The notes under the pieces are model-generated. The model worked only from the letters and a program-made list of their open reading frames with translations, had not been told where the DNA came from and made no database searches. The position numbers and the translations under genes are program-made. This document shows, piece by piece, positions 59,582 through 64,000 of a DNA stretch of 64,000 nt; the first letter of the stretch is position 1; each line of letters opens with the position of its first letter. The stretch spans positions 186,001 to 250,000 of the forward strand of contig NZ_FOFV01000004.1 in the NCBI RefSeq assembly GCF_900111005.1, in the 5' to 3' direction. The DNA is from Lentzea albida (GTDB lineage Bacteria; Actinomycetota; Actinomycetes; Mycobacteriales; Pseudonocardiaceae).

Positions 59582-60143
59582 CGCGGTCGACCAGGACCTC
59601 GACGAACTCGTCGAGGTCCACGGCTGACGCCGCCGCGTCCGGCAGCGTCAGCCGTTCGTAGATGAACCCCGTCATCGCGAAGTACAGGATCATGACGGCC
59701 ATCCGGTCGCCCGGCAGCCCCGACTCCTCGTTGAACGCGACGTTGAACTCGATGCCCTCGGCCATCGTCTTCGTGAGCGAGGCCCGCAGGTCCGGCCTCC
59801 TCGTGGCCTCCAGCCGCAGCTCCATCATCGCGAGGTAGCACGCCTTGTCGGCGTCCGCCCGCTTGATGATGTCGTGCATGAACTTCAGGCTCAGCGCCTG
59901 GTCGCGCGGCGCGCTGAGCGACTCCGCGACCGACTCGTCCGACGGCATGAGCCTGATGTGCACGCGCATCATCACCGCGGACATCAGCTCGTCGCGGTTC
60001 GCGAAGTAGTTCGACGCCGTGCCCGCCGGCACCTCCGCCTTCGCGTCGATCGCGCGGTAGGTCAGCCCCCGCGCGCCCTCCTCGGCCAGGACGTCGATCG
60101 CCGCGTCCAGCAGGGCCGTGCGCCGTGCCTCGTTCCGGACCAC
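59571..60143 (-). CDS. TetR-family regulator
   Basis: 190 residues. The helix-turn-helix is at about 25-47 (LTYRAIDAKAEVPAGTASNYFANRDEL). The ligand domain has an AMMELRLEATRRPDLR segment common in actinobacterial TetR proteins. It is divergent from a RibD-like reductase gene and shares its promoter region with repeats that may be its operator. Confidence 0.88.
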   Translation of the reverse strand: MVRNEARRTALLDAAIDVLAEEGARGLTYRAIDAKAEVPAGTASNYFANRDELMSAVMMRVHIRLMPSDESVAESLSAPRDQALSLKFMHDIIKRADADKACYLAMMELRLEATRRPDLRASLTKTMAEGIEFNVAFNEESGLPGDRMAVMILYFAMTGFIYERLTLPDAAASAVDLDEFVEVLVDRAIG

Positions 60144-60152
60144 GTTTCCTCC

Positions 60153-60180
60153 TTGACAACCACTACAGCCATAGTACTAC
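60153..60180 (+). promoter_or_regulatory. Promoter and candidate TetR operator of the reductase gene
   Basis: TTGACA (60153-60158) and TACTAC (60175-60180) are 16 bases apart. The spacer and -10 hold two direct copies of ACTACAG, seven bases apart (60162-60168 and 60176-60182), and ACAAC...GTTGT frames the region. Repression by the divergent TetR protein is inferred. Confidence 0.5.
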
Positions 60181-60217
60181 AGTTGTCGTGGTTTACGCGA
60201 CTGAGGGGATGATCGTT

Positions 60218-60781
60218 TTGCGAAAGCTCGTCTACTACGTGGCCGTCACGCTCGACGGGTACATCGCGGCCGAGGACGGGACCTTCGACGGGTTCGTCTT
60301 CGAGGGCGACCACATGGCCGGCATCAACGCGCACTACCCGGAGACGGTGCCCAGCCAGGCCCGTGACCTGGTCGGGCTGACCGACGCGCCGAACCGGCAC
60401 TTCGACACGGTGCTGATGGGCCGCCACACCTACCAGGTGCCCGGCGGGCTGGCCTCGCCGTACGCGCACCTGCGCCAGTTCGTCGTCTCGGCACAGGTGA
60501 GCGACACGCCTGACGACGTCGAGGTGATCCACGAGGACGTCATCGGGCGCGTGCGGTCGCTCAAGCAGGAGGACGGTCTCGACATCTGGCTGTGCGGCGG
60601 CGGCAAGCTGGCCGCCGAACTGCTGCCCGAGATCGACGCGCTGCTGCTGAAGATCCACCCGGTGGTGTTCGGGCGCGGAATCCCGTTGTTCGACGGAAAA
60701 GCCGACATCAGGAAGTTCCGGCGCACCGACGCACGGCTGTTCGAGAGCGGAGTTTCGTTCATGACCTACGAACGCGCCTGA
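60218..60781 (+). CDS. RibD C-terminal/dihydrofolate reductase-family protein
   Basis: 187 residues from TTG 60218, chosen because GAGGGG lies nine bases upstream and the family usually begins RKLVYYVAVTLDGYIA; ATG 60209 is too close to that site. VLMGRHTYQ near 67, IWLCGGGKLAAELL near 128 and LLLKIHPVVFGRG near 148 match this group of DHFR-fold reductases. It probably uses NADPH; the substrate is unknown. The divergent TetR gene is the likely regulator. Confidence 0.85.
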   Translation: MRKLVYYVAVTLDGYIAAEDGTFDGFVFEGDHMAGINAHYPETVPSQARDLVGLTDAPNRHFDTVLMGRHTYQVPGGLASPYAHLRQFVVSAQVSDTPDDVEVIHEDVIGRVRSLKQEDGLDIWLCGGGKLAAELLPEIDALLLKIHPVVFGRGIPLFDGKADIRKFRRTDARLFESGVSFMTYERA

Positions 60782-60790
60782 AATAAACGA

Positions 60791-60820
60791 TTGACGGCGG
60801 GCCCGGCCCGCCGCAATACT
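60791..60820 (+). promoter_or_regulatory. Promoter with palindrome in the spacer
   Basis: TTGACG (60791-60796) and AATACT (60815-60820) are 18 bases apart. The spacer is filled by GGCGGGC-CCG-GCCCGCC (60796-60812), a 7-3-7 palindrome that could be an operator or the hairpin end of the preceding gene. Confidence 0.55.
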
Positions 60821-60852
60821 CGTTGCACACACCGAGCCGAAAGGGGACCGCG

Positions 60853-60915
60853 ATGACCAGCACGCCGCAGCGCCGACCGTCGTCGCGACCGTTCGCGCAG
60901 GTGAGCTCCTTGTAG
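60853..60915 (+). CDS. 20-residue peptide ORF in a short transcript
   Basis: ATG 60853 has the ribosome site AAAGGGG (60840-60846) at suitable distance. It codes for MTSTPQRRPSSRPFAQVSSL and ends at TAG 60915. It sits between a promoter (60791-60820) and a strong terminator (60940-60980). It could be a leader peptide or a small protein, or the RNA itself could be the product. Evidence is architecture only. Confidence 0.35.
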   Translation: MTSTPQRRPSSRPFAQVSSL

Positions 60916-60939
60916 TGGCGTGATGTCAGGCCACTGCGG

Positions 60940-60980
60940 GAGCCGCCCGTCGGGAAACCGACCAGGGCGGCTCTCTTTTT
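60940..60980 (+). terminator. Strong intrinsic terminator with GAAA tetraloop
   Basis: GAGCCGCCC (60940-60948) pairs with GGGCGGCTC (60965-60973). The inner part GTCGG-GAAA-CCGAC (60949-60962) continues the stem with a two-base bulge, and TCTTTTT follows. It ends the short transcript that starts near 60827, just before the tRNA-Arg gene. Confidence 0.85.
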
Positions 60981-60996
60981 GTTGCGCATTTATCTT

Positions 60997-61068
60997 GCCC
61001 TTGTAGCTCAATGGAGAGAGTGCGGCGCTACGAACGCCGAGATTCAGGTTCGACTCCTGGCAGGGGTA
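60997..61068 (+). tRNA. tRNA-Arg (anticodon ACG)
   Basis: A complete cloverleaf is visible. The acceptor pairs GCCCTTG with CAGGGGT, the D arm is GCTC/GAGT, and the anticodon arm CGGCG-CTACGAA-CGCCG has ACG at 61030-61032. The T arm is TCAGG-TTCGACT-CCTGG and the discriminator is A. CCA is not encoded. The A34 is read as inosine after TadA action and decodes CGU, CGC and CGA. Confidence 0.93.
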
Positions 61069-61072
61069 CTCG

Positions 61073-61144
61073 CGGATGCGAGGGAGACGGCAACCCGCCT
61101 CATTTGGGATGAGGAAACACCGCGTTCGACTCGCGGGCATCCGA
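61073..61144 (+). tRNA. tRNA-Pro-like gene (anticodon TGG), unusual
   Basis: The acceptor CGGATGC pairs fully with GCATCCG, giving C1-G72 and A73 as in tRNA-Pro. The D arm has only three pairs (GGG/CCC). The anticodon arm CCTCA-TTTGGGA-TGAGG has TGG at 61105-61107, and the T arm is CCGCG-TTCGACT-CGCGG. Base 8 is G instead of the near-universal T. It starts four bases after tRNA-Arg. The fold is strong, but function is not certain. Confidence 0.65.
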
Positions 61145-61163
61145 CAACTTGGAGTGGACACGG

Positions 61164-61189
61164 CGGATGGGCCGAACGAGGCCCATCCG
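61164..61189 (+). terminator. Hairpin after the tRNA pair
   Basis: CGGATGGGC (61164-61172), an eight-base loop and the exact inverse GCCCATCCG (61181-61189). It has no T tract. It probably marks the end of the tRNA transcript, 20 bases after the second tRNA. The rest of the 61190-61279 gap leads to the PIG-L gene and shows nothing else. Confidence 0.6.
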
Positions 61190-61279
61190 TCACCCACAAG
61201 TCTGATCCGACCGTGCAACCTCCCCCGGACCGACGCGTCTTCTGTTTCGCTGAACCGAAACGAATCTGGGGGGATTCTC

Positions 61280-63208
61280 ATGACCTGCGTCAGCCGTCGC
61301 ACAGTCCTGCTCGCGGGCGCCACCGCGGCAGCCGCGACCGCCCTTCCGAACACCGGTGCCGCGCTCGCCGCGGCGTCGAGCGCGGCGAACCTGCCGGATG
61401 ACGGCAGCTTCGTCACCATCATCGCGCACACGGACGACGACCTGCTGTTCATCAACCCGGACATCCAGCCGTCCGTCCTCTCCGGACTGCCGGTGCGGAC
61501 GATCGTGCTGACCGCGGACCAGAACGAGGGGGCCGGAGGCCTCTCGCGCGAGGAACTGTCCGCGAGCGTCCAGGAGGGCCAGCGCTCCGCCTACGCGAAG
61601 CTCGCCGGCCAACCGAACAACTGGACCCGCGGCACCAAAGAGGTCGCGACCATGATCCTCGAGATCGACACCCTCGTCGGAGCGCCGAACGTCCAGTTGC
61701 TCTACCTCAACATCCCCGACGGCGGCGATCCGCTTCCCGAGCACAACGAGTCGCTCAAGAAGCTCTGGGAGGACCCGAACCACGTCGCACCGGTGATCAT
61801 CCCGACGGGTGGGCCGGTCCAGGTCCAGCAGTGGTACAACCAGGCCGACGTGAACAACGTGCTCCTCGCGCTGCTCGAGGAGTTCCAGCCGACGATGATC
61901 CGCATCCAGGACCCGTCGCCGAACGACGGCTTCGCGGGCCAGTTCGACGAGCACAACGACCACATCCACGCGGCGAGGTTCGCGACGAGGGCCGTGAAGG
62001 CCTACGAAGGCACGGACGCCCGCGGCTTCGCACTGCTGACGCGGTACCGCTGCTACAACATCGGCGCGTCACCGATCAACGTGCCCGCGGCACTGGCCGG
62101 GCCGAAGTCCGAGGCCTACCAGGCCTATGCCGCGCACGACCCGGTCACCGGTCCCACGTTCGACGGCCACGTGTTCCGCAACTACCACCGGTGGCCGGTG
62201 GCAGCGCCGTGGGCGATCACCGACGGCACGGGCACGCTGCACGCGTTCGTCGCCGCCGGTGACTCGATCATGTGGTGGCACCAGCCCGTCAACGGCGCCT
62301 GGACCGGCCCCGTCCTGCTGCGCGCCGGCACGTTCGCACCGGGTGTCGCCGTGGCGCTCAACGGGTCGGGACTCGTGCACATCGCCGTGCTGGACCTGGA
62401 CACCGGCTCGATCCTCGTGGCCGGCCAGTCCGCACCGGGCGGCGGCTTCGACACCTGGACCGACGTCGGCAACCCGGACGGCGCCACACCCGCACTGGGC
62501 ACGCCGGGCCTCGTCCTCAGCGGCGACGGCGTCCTGGAACTGTTCGCCGTCAACGGGGCCAACGGCATCAGCAACGCCTGGCAGAACCCCGACGGCTCGT
62601 TCAGCGGCTGGATCGCGCTGTCCGGCAACACCGCCATGATCGTGTCGCCACCCGTCGGCCTCACCTCGACGACCGGCCGCCTGCACCTGTTCGGCGACGC
62701 CAACGGCCAGGTCGACCACTGGGAGCAGAACCCCGGCGCGTCACTCGCGTACAAGTCCATCGGCGCTGTGGAGTGCACCCACGCACCAAGCTTCACCATG
62801 GACGGCAACAAGGTCCGCGTGCTCGTCCGCGAACACACCGACGGCGCCATCGGCACGGTCGCCGAGGGCTCGAGCAACGGCACGTTCAGCGCACTCGCCC
62901 ACCTCGGCGGGCAGGGCGGCGTCGGCCCGGTCTCCGCGGTGACGTCCGGCGGTTCGGCTGCCCGTGTGCTGGCGTTCGCGCGCAACGACGGGTACGGCAT
63001 CAGCGTGGCGCGTCAGACTTCCGGTGACACGTTCGCGCCTTGGGAAGACCTTGGCGGGTACGCGGAGATCGGGCCTGCTGCCGTCCGTGACGCCATGGGG
63101 TTCGTGCGGGTGCTGGTCGTCGGGCCGGACGCGAAGCTGTACGAGCGGAAGCAGACCTCGGTGGGGCCTTCGGGCGCGTTCGGCACCTGGCAGGTCTGCG
63201 GGAGCTGA
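61280..63208 (+). CDS. Tat-exported PIG-L deacetylase with C-terminal propeller
   Basis: 642 residues from ATG 61280; the open frame upstream runs through tRNA sequence. SRRTVLLAG at 5-13 is a twin-arginine signal. The PIG-L/LmbE metal site is AHTDDD (His50, Asp52, Asp53) plus EHNDHIHAARF near 225. From about residue 300 a repeated strand pattern (SIMWWHQPVNGAWTGPV and similar units) resembles PLL/tachylectin-like propellers that bind sugars. The enzyme probably removes N-acetyl groups from an extracellular sugar; the target is unknown. Confidence 0.85.
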   Translation: MTCVSRRTVLLAGATAAAATALPNTGAALAAASSAANLPDDGSFVTIIAHTDDDLLFINPDIQPSVLSGLPVRTIVLTADQNEGAGGLSREELSASVQEGQRSAYAKLAGQPNNWTRGTKEVATMILEIDTLVGAPNVQLLYLNIPDGGDPLPEHNESLKKLWEDPNHVAPVIIPTGGPVQVQQWYNQADVNNVLLALLEEFQPTMIRIQDPSPNDGFAGQFDEHNDHIHAARFATRAVKAYEGTDARGFALLTRYRCYNIGASPINVPAALAGPKSEAYQAYAAHDPVTGPTFDGHVFRNYHRWPVAAPWAITDGTGTLHAFVAAGDSIMWWHQPVNGAWTGPVLLRAGTFAPGVAVALNGSGLVHIAVLDLDTGSILVAGQSAPGGGFDTWTDVGNPDGATPALGTPGLVLSGDGVLELFAVNGANGISNAWQNPDGSFSGWIALSGNTAMIVSPPVGLTSTTGRLHLFGDANGQVDHWEQNPGASLAYKSIGAVECTHAPSFTMDGNKVRVLVREHTDGAIGTVAEGSSNGTFSALAHLGGQGGVGPVSAVTSGGSAARVLAFARNDGYGISVARQTSGDTFAPWEDLGGYAEIGPAAVRDAMGFVRVLVVGPDAKLYERKQTSVGPSGAFGTWQVCGS

Positions 63209-63214
63209 ATGAGC

Positions 63215-63243
63215 AACGGCCGGGCACGAGGTGCCCGGCCGTT
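63215..63243. terminator. Hairpin terminator after the PIG-L gene
   Basis: AACGGCCGGGCAC (63215-63227), loop GAG, and the exact inverse (63231-63243). It lies six bases after the stop and is also downstream of the convergent DUF397 gene. Confidence 0.82.
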
Positions 63244-63292
63244 CAACTCCTGGCTCCTGCTCCAGTGGCTGTGCAGGACGAGGCTCGCCGAA

Positions 63293-63499
63293 TCAGCAGA
63301 CCTGTTTCACGAACGACGTCCAGGCGGCCGAGGAGACCCGCATGACGGGCTGGTCGGCACGCCGGTCCTTGCTGTCGCGCACCAAGACGCTGTGAGCACC
63401 CAGGTTGACCTCGACACAACTACCCGAAGCATTGGTGTAGCTGCTCGTGAACCATCCGCTCCACTCGCGGGGGGACGCCGAGACCTTCTGGCCGATCAA
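63293..63499 (-). CDS. DUF397 domain protein
   Basis: 68 residues. WFTSSYTNASGSCVEVN and VLVRDSKDR ... FVKQV are the DUF397 signature. These small proteins are usually encoded next to an XRE/DUF5753 regulator, as here, and act as its partner or target. The start overlaps the regulator stop as ATGA. In Streptomyces such pairs (BldB/WhiJ-like) influence development. Confidence 0.9.
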   Translation of the reverse strand: MIGQKVSASPREWSGWFTSSYTNASGSCVEVNLGAHSVLVRDSKDRRADQPVMRVSSAAWTSFVKQVC

Positions 63500-64000
63500 T
63501 CCAGCTCCTCAATGCACTGTTGAATTTTTTCCAGGGACTTCTGGGGGGAGAGCGTGCGTTCGAGCGCACTCTCGTAGGTGTTGCTGATCTCCGCCACCCG
63601 AACGGCGTCGAAAGTGATGTCCCTCGTCGTGACGGTCTCCTGGAACATCACGGTCGGCAGCCTGTCGCCGGGGAAGTCGAGCAGGTGAATGGTCGCCGCG
63701 CCGAACAGCCCGCACGCCTTCGCCGTGAACGGGATGATGCGAACCTCGAGGCCGGCCCTGTTCCCCTCGATGCTGCGCACCAGGTGTTCCAACTGGCGAC
63801 GCAGCACGGCGGGCCCGCCGATCTGCTGCCGGAGCGCCGCCTCACTCATGACCGCGACCACCCGCAGTGGCGCTTCTCCGGTGAGTCGTTCCTGACGCCG
63901 AACTCGGACCTCGACGCGCTGATCCACATCAACCGGACGAATGGTGCCGTCCGGCTCCATGATCCCCCTGGTGTACTCCTCCGTCTGGAGCATGCCCGGG
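63496..64000 (-). CDS. XRE-type regulator, DUF5753 part (N-terminus outside window)
   Basis: Only the C-terminal 168 residues are in the window; the frame is open to the right edge. PGMLQTEEYTRGIM, RQERLTGEAPLRVVAVMSEAALRQQIGG and VRIIPFTAKACGLFGAATIHLLDFPGD match DUF5753, the effector region of WhiJ-like regulators. The missing N-terminus should hold the helix-turn-helix. It is coupled to the DUF397 gene. Confidence 0.88.
   Translation of the reverse strand, partial: PGMLQTEEYTRGIMEPDGTIRPVDVDQRVEVRVRRQERLTGEAPLRVVAVMSEAALRQQIGGPAVLRRQLEHLVRSIEGNRAGLEVRIIPFTAKACGLFGAATIHLLDFPGDRLPTVMFQETVTTRDITFDAVRVAEISNTYESALERTLSPQKSLEKIQQCIEELD

Noticed and set aside
60853..60915. Trp- or Cys-type attenuator leader peptide
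   Set aside because: The 20-residue peptide has no run of a regulating amino acid other than two Arg, and no amino acid biosynthesis gene follows.
61076..61279. N-terminal extension of the PIG-L protein
   Set aside because: The open frame runs through the tRNA-Pro-like gene and a hairpin; the twin-arginine signal at ATG 61280 marks the true start.

Overview
This is a high-GC actinobacterial chromosome segment. Gene content, codon use and the frequent GTG/TTG starts fit a Pseudonocardiales-type genome (Lentzea, Saccharothrix or a relative). That placement is an inference from gene families, not from a marker gene. The backbone keeps the order known from Mycobacterium tuberculosis around Rv3313c-Rv3358: add, deoA, cdd, sdhCDAB, a D-Ala-D-Ala carboxypeptidase, yhjD, trpS, icd, then folD with its DUF3017 neighbour. 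Most of the window is therefore conserved core chromosome with accessory genes inserted between core blocks.

Layout. 1-2657: the end of an NlpC/P60 hydrolase, two YbaB-like proteins and an acidic conserved protein. 2746-5548: a GntR regulator with a sugar dehydratase/epimerase, then convergent add. 5549-6225: a non-coding stretch with a dispersed repeat. 6226-9419: an 11-residue-repeat coiled-coil protein and a membrane Ser/Thr kinase. 9431-16225: a tightly coupled nucleoside uptake and salvage operon on the minus strand (BMP lipoprotein, ABC ATPase, two permeases, cdd, deoA). 16799-20191: succinate dehydrogenase sdhCDAB. 20192-20586: a second copy of the dispersed repeat. 20587-24218: accessory surface and membrane genes and a DD-carboxypeptidase. 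24271-29613: coaD-like, yhjD, trpS, a small membrane protein and fbiC (F420). 29676-34901: Tat-exported phosphoesterase, a MntA/HepT toxin-antitoxin pair whose toxin is frameshifted, exonuclease III, small proteins and icd. 34981-42554: SDR, membrane hydrolase, a small coupled gene pair, a PRPP synthetase paralogue, three TetR-type regulators, a quinone oxidoreductase, a deazaflavin-dependent oxidoreductase and a metallothionein-like protein. 42747-46495: an odd tRNA-like gene, a DnaJ-NERD membrane fusion, an AbiEi/AbiEii system with a clear operator, and an HhH-GPD repair protein. 46583-51499: secreted propeller-like protein, second kinase and an ABC-2 exporter. 51543-54684: lipoprotein, DUF1918, inositol-phosphatase-like protein, mdh and a pentapeptide protein. 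54670-57369: a large protein ending in a TNT (NAD glycohydrolase) toxin domain. 57509-60781: DMT transporter, folD, DUF3017, then a divergent TetR/RibD-like reductase pair. 60782-61189: a compact small-RNA or small-peptide unit, tRNA-Arg(ACG) and an unusual tRNA-Pro(TGG)-like gene. 61280-64000: Tat-exported PIG-L deacetylase with a propeller, then a DUF397/DUF5753 regulator pair cut by the window end.

Functional links. Add, Cdd, DeoA and the BMP transporter form a nucleoside scavenging module. SdhCDAB, Icd and Mdh supply three TCA steps. FbiC makes the F420 precursor that the protein at 41287-41622 probably uses. The most unusual items are the TNT-domain protein with an immunity-like N-terminus, the thirteen-copy 11-residue repeat protein, the triple AbiE operator, the broken HepT, the two copies of a 53/54-bp-period intergenic repeat, and the transcription unit in front of the tRNA pair.
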